Below, in pieces: positions 24,201-36,200 of a stretch of 64,000 nucleotides of DNA (the stretch's first letter is position 1; each line of letters opens with the position of its first letter). Below the pieces are notes generated by a model. The model made no database searches. It was given only the letters and a program-made list of their open reading frames with translations, and was not told the DNA's origin. Location of the stretch: assembly GCF_027580225.2 (NCBI RefSeq), contig NW_027395283.1, positions 9,801,001 to 9,865,000 on the forward strand, read 5' to 3'. The position numbers were made by a program, and so were the translations under genes. The DNA comes from Misgurnus anguillicaudatus (taxonomy: Eukaryota > Chordata > Actinopteri > Cypriniformes > Cobitidae).

Positions 24201-27200
24201 TTATACAGTATGTGTAAAACTGCAACATACACAAACAGTACAGAAAAAAGAATACAAACACAAAATAGACAAGCATTACAAATTAACTCTAGTCTCAATG
24301 TTGATGTAGCTTATAGCTGAAATATCAGACTGTAAACTGATAAGAGTTTTGCATTCACTATATATAAAGTTAGAATCTCCTAAGATGGTCTGAGGACATT
24401 GACAGTTTACACTTACATGATACAAACTGATTTTAGACAAAACTCATGTTTTCTTATGTTGTCATGTCGCGTGTGTTTTGTGAGAATCACTTACATCAGT
24501 ACAGTATACAGCGAATCAGAAGTCAATCATCGATGGATTTTCTGGAGGCTGCGCGCGTTTAACTGTGTTTGACGACGAACAGGTCACGCGTATATAATGG
24601 CGGGTACATGTGTGAAGTTCTGCTTTTAGTTAAAAGACTGGTAAATTCATATCCACGTCACCCAAAACTGTTTATATTCTGCGTGTTTCTACATAGGCTA
24701 CGAGTAAAACAGCATCAGACGATTCCGTGTTTGCAGCGATCTGAACAATTCATTCAAACTGATTCGCGAACCATTTCAAAGTTTGGCCCATTTGCTTTGT
24801 AAAGAATCGATTCAAACGAGTCATTAATTCGCGAATGCCTCAGAAACACGAGACAGCAATTTAATAATAAAATATAAATTTCGTAATTAATTAAAATACA
24901 GTAACGAAGGAACGCTGCACAATGTAAACGAAGTAAAAGTAAAAAAATTTCCACCTCGGAAGGGCAACTTGAGTCGAGAAGGGCATATGGGCAGTTGCCC
25001 GGGCAACCTGAGCAACCCCCCTGTGCACGTCCCTGGTCGTGCCCATCCCCCCCCAAACACACAACATATGAAAATCAGTAGACATCAAAGAGGGTATTGT
25101 CTAGATTAGGTGTGACAAGTTACCCCTCATCTTTACATAGAGATGATGTGCCTAGATAGCTCTTCATCTTACCACCATTTTCTTAATTTACACAAAAGTT
25201 TGGATCTTGGTAAAACAGCCTGTCATGATTCCCCAAACTCCAACAACTAATATCAAGTCAGTGTCAAGAAAGAAAATATGCTCACTTACTTTCTCTTTTC
25301 CTGATGAGAAAGGACCCTCAAATGGATTCATCCACGGCCACCGATATCTCATCACACAATTCCTATAAATATGAGAAAGACAAGAGCAACATTCAGTAAC
25401 AATGTTTGCCAAGTGATCACCATAATACCTCATATAGGCAATTTCTTTCTTTTTTTCTTTTAAAGGAGCATTTCACCCGTGGAAACATTAATCTTTATTA
25501 AAAGTGGATCATATTTGTGACCAGTCACGGAAAGTAGGGACACAAGTCGGATCTGGGACATTTTGAGTTATTCACAGATCCTGAAAGTGCAGATTCTAAG
25601 CTTTCCAACGATATGTAACACATGGAAATCTGATAAGAATTGGAGAAGTTGTGGCCATTTGAAGGTAGGCACTCCAAAATTCTTAATGCTGAGAAAACGG
25701 CTTTTAAAGTTTGTGCTTTTTCACCCCTCTCAGCTGCTGGGAGGGACAAAAGGGCTCATTTACATCTCATTGAGATAAGCCATACCCTCTGTAAAGCTCC
25801 CCCATCTACATTTTGACCAATACCTTTTACTGTTAATTCACTGTAAAAGTTTGTGGTTAGACCTGGTTTAAGTCTGATTAAAAAAACGTAAAAATATTTT
25901 AAGTTTTGACTTATAATGCACATTTAACGGCTACACATGAGCTACACATGATACGTGAGCTAAGTCATTAACATCGGTCAATTCAGGCATTATTCAAATT
26001 AATAGCAGATGCTCACACTGCCATCTAAAAGCTCATTATAGTAATGGGGGCAATCGAAACCACAGTCCTGAGCTATCTAATAACAATAGGGGTTTTGGCA
26101 ATCGAAACCACAGTCCTGAGTTAACAACAACTTTGGGTTTTGGCAATCGAAACCCGAGCTAGCTAATAACAATTGCACTAAATGTGAAGGTCTACGTGTA
26201 CGTGTTCTTACAATGAACAAAAAACAACAAACTTTAATGTTTATGGAAACTCACCCCATAAGAAACAGAAAACTGTTCTTGCAGATCTTGTTCCCTCCAA
26301 TGAAATAAGTTGTTCGGGCACACCTCTCTTTGTCGGTGTCTTTGTGGATGTTATCATTTCCGAAGTTTGCACTGTGATATCAATGATATCAGATTGAGCC
26401 TGTCAAAGTGCTGCTTAAGTAGCCACGCTGTTCCCTTGGGGGGCGGGTCCATAACTAAAGTATCAAAAGCCGCTGCATGTAAATAAACACAGACAATGAC
26501 CGCGCCCCCCGCTGCACGCTAGAATCTCGACAAAAACAACCCGTTCTCAACAGCAAAATGTAGCACTGTATATGATATTACACTTTAATGAAACCAATCG
26601 CTCGCTCGCTCGTTCCTCCAGCAGCCAATGACTTCATTGAAAATATTGATAGACAAAACATGTAGCCAATTATATAACGTATTCAACAATGTCTATGTGA
26701 CTTTTTGTTAGGGTTGGGTATCGTTTGAATTTGAACGATTCCGATTCCAATTCCGATTCCTTGTTTCGATTCCGGTTCCTATCGATTCTCGATTCCGATT
26801 CTTTTAAGAGGCAGGGTCAAAAATGTTTAGTATATTTTAAATGAGCTAGCTAACCAATGGTCTTTCTGATGGAAATAGTATGACCTTCTTCATCAATTTA
26901 AATTTTATAAACTTTTGACTTTTTATGAACTTTACTATTCATTTCTCACATGGCTGTTTTCAACTACAATATAAATATCAAATCTATGAACTTGAATATA
27001 AATATTATAAATTATGAATATATTTTTACAGGGGTACACTTTCCTCAAGAGAGCTTTATTTTTGAAAACCTCATGGAAACACATTTACACATGAGTGTAT
27101 GATGCTGCTGCAGGTACCGGTTACCGTGCTCCCATTGATGGGCTTACTAACATTCGCACTCTTAGCTCGTAAATTGTCTATGAAAAAATACATGGGCTAA

Positions 27201-30200
27201 TTTGTTAGCTCAATGTTGGCGCAAGGCATTCTCAGACCTGCCAACCTTGGAAAATTTTTGTGAGTAGCAACTTACCGCAGCGGCGCGGCGCGAGGTCAGG
27301 CACATTTGCTGATCAGTAGTGATTGAGTTCACATGCTCACTTATCACTACAACTTATTACTAAGCGCATAGTTCCCACTCACCACCATATCTAGTCTTTC
27401 AACATACAAGTAGGCTATGAAGAACTCTTAATGAAAAGGCATTCCCCAAAAATATGCTTATTTAACAAAAACGCCTATGGCATATGTCTTAAATACATGG
27501 GACATTATAAATAACAAAGAATCAACAAATAGCATGCTATATCCTTGCTTTATATTCCACCAGGCACGTTGACATGAACCTCTCTTCTTTAACATACCTA
27601 ACATGAACAGTATTAATATGTTTTAATTAGGGCTGTCAAAATTAACGCGTTAATAACGCGTTAACGCAAATTCATTTTAACGCCACTAATTTTATTAACG
27701 GAGATTAATGCAACGCGCAATTTCTGTTTGACCCTTGGTCCAGCCCATAGTTGAATGAACAGAGACGCAGACAAATGTGACTTTCTCTAAATGAGTAAAA
27801 GGTTTTCATAGAAATAAGAACATTAAGCAAATCGTCTACCAAATCCAATGCTCTAAATGCTCGTTGGACATCTGATATGATCTTTATTTATACGTCTGAG
27901 AGGTGTAACGTTACCGTCCTCCTAATGCTTAATCTAATACTGTACAAAGATGCGTCTCAATTCATTTTGGTTTCGCTTTTATGCATGACTTAGAAAATAG
28001 ACTGCAGGACTTGCTTGATGTTAAAAGAGTCATTAAGAGAGATAAAGTTCGGTACCTGATTAATGTTAAAGAGTTATTAAGAGCGACAAGACTCAAAAGC
28101 GATCTCCTCACGCTGACTAATGACTGACATCTGAAGCGCGTGCACACAGACGCGCGAGTGCGCGACCCGGATATATAGACATCTACACAAAATTACAGTT
28201 TTACAAATATCTGTTTTGATAAGAATTCATGCAGGTAGGCTCTATAATCTGTTATGTTTTAAGTAAATGTTTAGAATGTCAAAATATTAACAACTATTTT
28301 TTTGAAAATTTGCTAATTCCGACTCAACTTGCCAGCACAGGTCACAAATGATGCAGCAGCAAACAAAAATGGAGAAAGAAAATTTTCTGAAAGGAAAATT
28401 CATATACAAAACAATGGCTGGTGATTGTGTTAAAATGTAAACAGGCTGTTGTTAACATACATTTGCATAAAGCATCTATATATGTATATATGATTAGAAT
28501 ATTAAAAACCTGAAAAGTGTTAAATTAGGGTAAATTTAGAATGGATAAAAATGTGCGATTAATTTGCGATTAATCGCAGTTAACTCATGAAATCATGCGA
28601 TTAATCTAGATTAATTTTTTTAATCTATTGACAGCCCTAGTTTTAATGCATAAATGGCATGTTAGCAGATTTGCATTCTACAGTACTGATGATAATGAAT
28701 CTTTTACACAAATTTACAATAACATTACTAAGCCGCTACTACAATAAAAAAAACATATGTGGATGATCGTTTTGTGTATATTATCTGCACAGTGTTTAAA
28801 CCTGCTGAAAAAACAGCATAAACCAGCATAATTCCCATGCTGGTTTAGCTGGTGGTCACCAGCATACAGCACCAAAACACAACATATGCTGGTCTTGGTG
28901 GTGCTGGTATGCTGATGATGAGCACCAGCTAAACCAGCACCAAACCATCATGAGAATTTAGCTGGTCTATGCTGATGGTCACCAGCAAACCAGCAACAAA
29001 ACACAACATATGCTGGTCTTGCTGGTATACTGTTTTTTTCAGCAGTGATGCCAACTGTTTATGTAGTGTCCTAAAGTAGATCTAGTGAACTAAACAGTCA
29101 TTTTATATCTGACAATACAGAACAGTACACAAACATGAGTTGATTTTCTCAGCAATAATGCAAACCTCGGTTTTGACTGGCTGAGCATATAGTTCGTTTT
29201 ACCTCCCTCATCATCTATACTTTCTGCTTCTATTTCCCTGCTCTGCACAAAAAATCTGATGTACATCGACAGGAGCCAGTAACAATCGAGTAAGAATAAG
29301 ATTGATATTATTTAGAAACATACTTTTGTTTCGTCATGTTTTCTCGCGTGCCATCACATGCTCTTCTGAGTGAGCGGCAACTGAGTGCTCTGAAAAGTAG
29401 ACGCTCTGCTCGCGGACATCGATTTCTGCGTGCTCGCGCCAGTTTGTCTTGTGGGACTGCAACGCGTTTACAAGCGTGAATTACTGTTCATATAGCTCAT
29501 ATAGCTCAGTTTTTTGCCGCGATTAACAATGTAAATGAATATACTGGCAAATAAACTAAAAACTTAAACTTGAGGCACAACACAGTACACTGGGTACAAC
29601 AGATACACTGGGATACGTGCAACATTAAAAGGGGTCTAGATGCCCCTGGTTGGCAGGCTTATTACAATAGATGCAATTCACAATTCCCACACCCTGCCCA
29701 TTTACCTTTTAAAACGATGTTTAGAACCATCCTCCCTTGTTAAATAGTATGAAGATGGACCGAGATGAAAAACTATTTAGTTATTTTCGTTATTCGCTTC
29801 GACGGCTCCCCGCTCTCCGCTTTGAAGAGTTTAAAACTAGCGCTATGATTGGTCGACGTCGTCTTTTCCCAACAGGTTGCTGCCCAATGTGGTAACACTC
29901 ATAGACGAGTTACCTAGTGCGCAAATGTACATACATTTTAACTCAAAGCCATCAAAGGCTTTTCGCGTATTTTGAAGTGACAAATCGTAGCAGCGTAGTT
30001 TGGTGTCTAAATGCGTATCTGTTACGCAAAATGCGTAAAGGTTGGCAGGTCTGCATTCTTTTCAGGGCTCGCAAAATTGCTAGCCCGACGTCCCGGGGCT
30101 ATTGCAAATTCCTGTCGGGTTACCAAAATGCATCTTCGCTCTGCCCGTCGGGCTATCATAGGAAAAATATTTTAATGTTTTTGCATTCTCTCAGATTTTG

Positions 30201-33200
30201 TTAGGCAGTATGTACGGCGTCGTCTTGTCAGTCATTACTATCCTCAAGTAACAATAAGTGAAACTGAAAGCATAATTAAACCCATTATTCCTTTCGTGTT
30301 CACATCTGAGATGCGCGCTCCTCTGCATTCCGGGTCCACTCTTCACAAGTTCGCGCTTGTTCTTGTGCTCAGCAAAAAGCGCGAACTCAAGTAATTTAAA
30401 AATAATAAGTCCTTTTGTTTTCAGAGACTAACATTGTTTTAGCGTTTCTTTTTTCTACCAGGGATTTTGAAATTTAGCGAGCCCTCATTGTATATGTATT
30501 GTTTTACTTACTTGATACGGACTGCAGTGCAGTCACTGCGGTGCCAAGCTGGGGGTCAGAGACCGAGGAAGAGGCAGCAGAGGACGGTCGGCGCAGCGCG
30601 TCAAAGACGGGGCACACATTTATTTCTACTCAATGAACGAGGTGCTTTATTACGTTCGACGTGCCTATGCAGGAAACAGACGCTTCTTCATTGGTGTTCA
30701 GCGGTTTCTTTTTCCGGTCGGCGGACTGTGAATCGAAACTAGGAATCGAAATTTAAACTTTTGAACGATTCCGGGAAAATCGCAAAGTTAGTCCCGGTTC
30801 CAATCGATTCTCGATTCTCGATTCCCAAGCCTACTTTTTGTGTATGTGTAAGTCTTCATGTTGTGATGCAAGAACTGACGTCAAAGTACCGCGAGAGCGG
30901 GTCGAATTAAACTACTCCATAAGATTTCTTAAAGAGCTCTCGCGGTACTTTGACATCATCCGACTGCGGCGCCGCATAAAGTCAGTGACACGGAGCTACA
31001 GTCACGTGACTTCACGCTCAAGCCGGAAGAGAAGACAATGCTGAATAAAGTTGTAATTCTTGCTATTTTTGGACCAAACTGTATTCTCGATGCTTTAACA
31101 CATTCTTACTGACCAACTGATGTCACATGGACTACTTTGATGATGTTTTTATTAAACTATGCGCTAACCCTAACCTAACCCTAACCTAACCCTAACTCAG
31201 ACTAAATCACGTTAAAATATCCTAAACTGTGTTCCGAAGATGAACGGAGGTCGTTTGAGTTTAGAACGACATAAGGGTAAGTCATTACTTACATTATTTT
31301 CATTTTTGGGCAAACTATCCTTATTTAGTAGTCACGCTGTTCCCTTTGCGGGCGGGAGCGAAAACCAAGCTGCTTATACAGTATGTAAATACACACAGAC
31401 AATGACGCCCCCCGCTGCACGCTAGAAAACAAGCCTATTTCAACCGCAAAATTTACGCTTTTAAATATACAAAAACTGCTCTCTCAAACATGGAGAGGCT
31501 TCTTCGTGATCTCAACTAACAGATTCTGCAATAAAACAAAAAACTCACAAATTTTGAAAATAAACACTTTGTTGCTCATTATCTCGAAACTTGCGCTGCC
31601 GACTTGTGTCCATAGTTTCCGTGACTGGTCACATTTGTAGTCGAAATATAACAATTTTCTAATTTGGACCTATTTGACCGAGAAAAGGGGTGTTTGTAGT
31701 CTCACCCCCTCTACAAAGATATTGGACTTCCTTCTTTCAATGATGCAAAATGATGATTTTACATCATTGAAAGAAGGAAGTGAAACACTGAAATCCATAT
31801 TTCTCCTGTCTCAGGGGAAACAGAGGGATGATGCAAGACCATTCAAAAACATGACTTGGTTTCTAACTATACACAGCTTAATGCAAATGGGTGAAGTGTC
31901 CCTTTAAATGCCATGTCAGATTCTAAAAGGCTATATTCATGGTGAGAAATTATGCTTTATGTAGACAATTTCTGCAGCAACAACATAAAGGCTTTTGAGG
32001 CCCAAACTTAACTTCCAATAACTAAATCACAACAACGTACCTCTAGAGTAGATTATTTCTGATAACAAGCTAAATAAATAAGTAAATTGCCTTAGTTCAA
32101 ACCATAGCTCAAGTGTATCTAGCCACAAGGTATTTGTTGTCAGACCGATAAACAAACACAGACAGGAACCCAACGCATATACGTCCAATGAAACAGTCTA
32201 TATACATAAACAACCAGTTTAAATATCTATAGCACGTTCAACTTCTACCATGCAGTGTACACAGTAGATATGGAAAAACACATTTATTAATATTTTCTTC
32301 AATAAAAAACAAAGAAATAAACCAAAATCTGGACACACTGCACAACATGTTTGCCATTTTAGTTCAAGAGAAAGAAACTCACTACTGAACGCCAAGGCCA
32401 AGAGGAATCCCCATAATTGTAAGTAATTTCTTCATCTGGACAAATGTCTCTTAGACTAAATAGACACAGGTGTGGCTTTCCCTCAACAACATCCGTCTTG
32501 ACTTTGCAGTTTGGATTTTTGTGATCATCGTTCACCAGTCGTCCTAGCGATCCATCCTCTTTTGAAGCATCTATGCTATAAAAAAAAAATGCAGAAAACT
32601 ATTACTATGAATTTAATAAAACAAAAGATTATGACTGACAAGTTAGGCTAAGTCTAGTCTATTACACCTATTGTCAAATAGAGATGGTGACAGTTATCTT
32701 TGCTTAATAACAATACGTTTTCTAAGTAAAGCTATTATTGTCCATTCAAGGTTGAAAAATAATAACCTCCCTTAGGGGCCATTCACATTTCACAAGTCCA
32801 CAGGGAAAACTCGAACATGCCACAGTCTTCCTTTTATCCAAAGTGCTCGGGCTCTTGCGCTTCTGTAGCGTCTGCTGTTGCCAAGCAACCATGATCAGCA
32901 CTCTCCATAGATAGAGGCTGTTTCTCAATTCCAAGAACGCAAAGAACGGACTTGCATTTGAGAATTGAGATGTGTGTGATCTTCCTGTTGGTGACCTGAC
33001 CTCTCCAGATTCAACATCGCAACATTCATAAAGTGACGAACATACAATTCTCTGCATTATTATATACATTATCTTTTATGATGTCATTTTGTAATAGCAA
33101 CTATGTAAATATTTTAGATACCCTGTCAGGAAATACTTCAAAGGGCAGTTTCCCGGACAGGGATTAGACTAGTCCTAGACTAAAATAAATGTAAGAGCTG

Positions 33201-36200
33201 TCCAAACTGAAAACAACTTGCACTGACATATCTTAAAATAAATCAGTGCCCTTTGTTTTGCCTCAAAATGTACGCAAGTAATGTTTTTAGTAAGGCATGT
33301 TTGTTAAAACTAGTTATATTTCATAATTATTTTTCATAGTTAAACTAAGGCCTATTCCCGGCTTAAACTAATCCCCGTCCAGGAAACAACCCCCAAATGT
33401 TTACAAACAAACGTTCACTCTTGTGCGCTGTGCATACCACTACCTTCCTCAGCCATTGTTTTGCCGCAATGACTTCTGGGGCGTAAAGCGATTTCAGCGC
33501 GCAAGTCTGCACTCGATGCATCCTCGATATCAAGAACACATCCGGCTATTTTCATGCGTCCTCTGTACTTGCGTTCTAGAGAATTGGAATTGAACTTCGA
33601 CGGCTAATGATGACGTAGAGCGAGAACACGAGGGCGCAAGATCGCTGAAGAACGCATATTGAGAAACAGCCTCAGTGATCACAATAATGTGATTGACAGA
33701 TCATACAGCTCTGAGTATCGCTGTACAATTTTGATCAGCTGAGTATACATGGAATAATACACTTACATTAAACAATGTTTATAAGTAAAAGGTTAAGTTG
33801 ATTGGATGGAGACATGTCATTCTGAAAAATGTAAATATTGCAAAAAGCCGATAATACTGCAAGGCCGACATGTCTGGAATAAAGAAAACATCACAGGTCG
33901 CTTCCTATTTGAGCAGGCACGCCGCGCGTCTACATAAACTAATTTAAATAACTTGTAAAATAACTTACACGCAAGAAACATGAAATGTGAACGGCCCCTT
34001 AGTAATCACCGTCATGATCACCTTATGATCCCAATATCAAATCCCTGGCAAAGCTTCTGTCCTTCTAGATCACAAAATGGCAAGGTGATTTGGTATTTGG
34101 AGGAAAAGCTGAACTTTGTTGTAATAATAAAATAAAGTTATTACTGTAAATTCTTTGCTTTGAATCTGATAAAAAAGCTAACTTACCAATAATGTGCTCC
34201 ATTCCATGTGAAATCGAACAAGTACTTGCCTTGAATGTCATCAACATATTTACTTTGAGACAATACTCCACGATATTCCACAACAAATGTGGATGGTTTC
34301 ATGTGTTCAAGTGCAAAAACACCTCTTCCTATAAGACCAAAATAAACACATTAAAGGAATAGTCTACTTATTTTCAATATTAAAATATGTTATTACCTGA
34401 TGTGACCAAACACATCAACGTTTTTCCTATTTAAGACGAGTAGTAGTTATACGAGCAAGTTTGGTGGTACAAAATAAAACGTAGCGCTTTTCTAAACGGA
34501 TTTAAAAGAGGAACTATATTGTATGGCGTAATAGCACTTATGGGAGTACTTCGACTTGGCGCAGTAACACCCTCCCTCTCCCATTATGAGAGGGAAAAGG
34601 GGAGCGGACTTTTCAGGCCAGTCGAAGTAAAATGCTTTGTGTTCACCACTGGGAATACGTCATGATGACGACACACTGGCGATGTCTATTGTCTGACAAA
34701 ATAACCATACATTTACATTGAAGCCTTACTGCTGTTTTCTCATCATGTCTTTTTGTGCTATGAGCTTTTTTATTTCACATGTGAGTTTTATTGTATGTTG
34801 CGTACAGGGCTTGACAATAACTTTTTTGCTCACCAGCCAAAGTGGCTAGTTGTTTTCCAAAGTTACTACCCACTCAGCATTTTCACTGGCCACAATTTTG
34901 TTGCTGGTAAAATACATTTTATATGATTAAACTTGACTATGGCATCCTAAAATGACTTTGAGTAATTGTACTCGATTTAGCTAGATTAGATGCAGATTGA
35001 CTTTCAAATGCAGACTGACCACCCAAGTTAAGACTACATTATTTAGCTGTTAATATCAGTATAGATCATATCATATATTTAGGTGCATGAAAAACATGCT
35101 AGAAAGGCATAAATAGATTAACTTTAAATTAATATATTAACAGTGGAGCACGGTGTAGAAGATTAAATAAAAAGATAAACACAAAAACCCTAGACAAACT
35201 CTTGAAATATTTATTAACAACAGCAGTAAAATTTATATGCTTGATCATGGTTTCTGTTAAAAGTTATTTAAGACTTTAAATGGCAAACGTCGAAAAGGGT
35301 ATTAAAGGCGGAGTCCACGATGTTTGAAAAACGCGTTGGAAAAGGAGACGGGCCGACTACCAAAACACACTTATAGCCAATCAAATCAAATCAAATGCCG
35401 GGTTGCGTATGTGTGGGGCGGGTCTATCAACAGAAGGTCCAGATTCTATTGGGGTAGGGGCGTGTTTGTTTGGTTGATTTCAAATATCAACATTGGCTTT
35501 CAAACATCGTGGACTCCGCCTTTAAGGCCGGGGTATACTTTTTTCCACGTACGGCTCGCGCGCGCACGCGTCCTTGCAGCTATCCGAGTATAGTCCCCGC
35601 GGCTACACGCGGATGGCCGCGTTCGACACTATACGGAATACAAATGATTTCTTATTTAAATTATTAGTCTAACAGGCTGTCAGGGCAGCACTGATTTGGC
35701 GACATTTACAGTACATTAAAACATTAGGATAGGTGAAGAAAAGTAACTGATCCACCATTGCAAACACAGTTTAGCAAACAACAAAGAACAGGAATCAAAC
35801 AAACATGCTCCACAGCTTTCTGTTCTTGGAAGAAGTAAAAGTTAAAGAAGAAAAACGATAGTGTGTGTGGAAATGCTGTCTATATCCTTTGAATAATTGT
35901 TTATAGTGGAGTGCCCTGTCTAAATATTTTCACGCGCATGCGCTGTCGTACGCGGACTGTACGCGCGGTCTCAAATTTTGGGACGGTATTTTTGCACAAA
36001 GTATCCTATATTAAAATGATGCGCGAACCTCTCAACTTGTGGGTTTCCTTTGATTTCGGACAAAACTGGGACGTGTGCATTCAGGTATGCGCTATGAAAT
36101 CCTCTCCGCTCTTGCCCAGAGAGTGTGCACGCACTTTAAATCTCTTCAGTCACTTCCATGCAATTGTTTTATCCTTCCCAAAGTGTGCGTGTATGCGCTC

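Larger units (their letters stand above)
22189..24958. mobile_element. hAT-like element (GAGGTGGAAA ends)
   Basis: The left edge CAGAGGTGGAAA and the right edge TTTCCACCTCG are inverted. Both sub-terminal regions are rich in the GTAAAAGTA / TACTTTTAC type sequence typical of this family. I cannot find a clean 8-bp duplication, so the boundaries are approximate. A 1.45-kb hAT is nested at 22487-23935. Confidence 0.5.
21156..25035. mobile_element. hAT element, 3.9 kb, in duplication copy B
   Basis: The ends CAGGGACGTGCACAGG (21156) and CTGTGCACGTCCCTG (ending 25035) are inverted. The 8-bp duplication GTCGTGCC (21148-21155, 25036-25043) is perfect, and the uninterrupted minisatellite units show a single GTCGTGCC. 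It carries an L2 tail (21364-22136) and another hAT-like element with its own nest (22189-24958). Confidence 0.93.
12925..25430. repeat. Tandem duplication, copy B, expanded by insertions
   Basis: The host pieces of copy B are 12925-13140, 20942-21155 and 25036-25430. They are colinear with copy A (10300-11245). Two independent insertions explain the growth from about 1 kb to 12.5 kb: a TA-flanked element (13141-20941) and a hAT (21156-25035). Exon 5 in this copy is broken. Confidence 0.8.
27233..30053. mobile_element. hAT element, 2.8 kb
   Basis: The inverted termini CAGACCTGCCAACCTT and AAGGTTGGCAGGTCTG (ending 30053) are clear. The duplication is 7 of 8 (GCATTCTC / GCATTCTT) depending on where the ends are set. 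A hAT (27628-28639) and a CAGC MITE (28802-29045) are nested in it. Confidence 0.78.
26709..30833. mobile_element. hAT element, 4.1 kb with nested insertions
   Basis: The ends TAGGGTTGGGTATCG and CGATTCCCAAGCCTA are flanked by a perfect 8-bp duplication, CTTTTTGT (26701-26708, 30834-30841). The sub-terminal GATTCCGATTCC and TCGATTCTCGATTC repeats mirror each other. Two more elements (27233-30053, 30063-30486) lie inside. Confidence 0.93.
25517..31632. mobile_element. 6.1-kb element with 4-bp duplication (ATTT)
   Basis: The inverted ends GTGACCAGTCACGGAAA and TTTCCGTGACTGGTCAC are flanked by ATTT (25513-25516, 31633-31636). The pairing continues further in (GGACACAAGTCG both sides). It contains a 3-unit minisatellite (26050-26175), a hAT nest (26709-30833), and a direct repeat (about 26415-26530 and 31325-31430) with GCACGCTAGAA. 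No clear transposase. Confidence 0.72.
25464..31903. mobile_element. Large TTAA-flanked element enclosing several nested elements
   Basis: TTAA at 25460-25463 and 31904-31907 flank imperfect inverted ends: AGGAGCATTTCACCC and the mirror of GGGTGAAGTGTCCCT. The right 200 bp match the MITE at 12718-12918. The native element is probably only a few hundred bases; the rest is the insertion at 25517-31632. Confidence 0.6.
32775..33998. mobile_element. PIF/Harbinger-like MITE, 1.2 kb, with nested elements
   Basis: GGGGCCATTCACATTTCA and TGAAATGTGAACGGCCCC are inverted and flanked by TTA (32772-32774, 33999-34001), the 3-bp duplication typical of PIF/Harbinger. It is in the intron between SET exons 3 and 4 and contains 32914-33673. 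Confidence 0.75.

Noticed and set aside
31164..31197. CTAACCC run as an interstitial telomere
   Set aside because: Only 34 bases, alternating with CTAACCT, inside a transposon; too weak to mean a fusion site.
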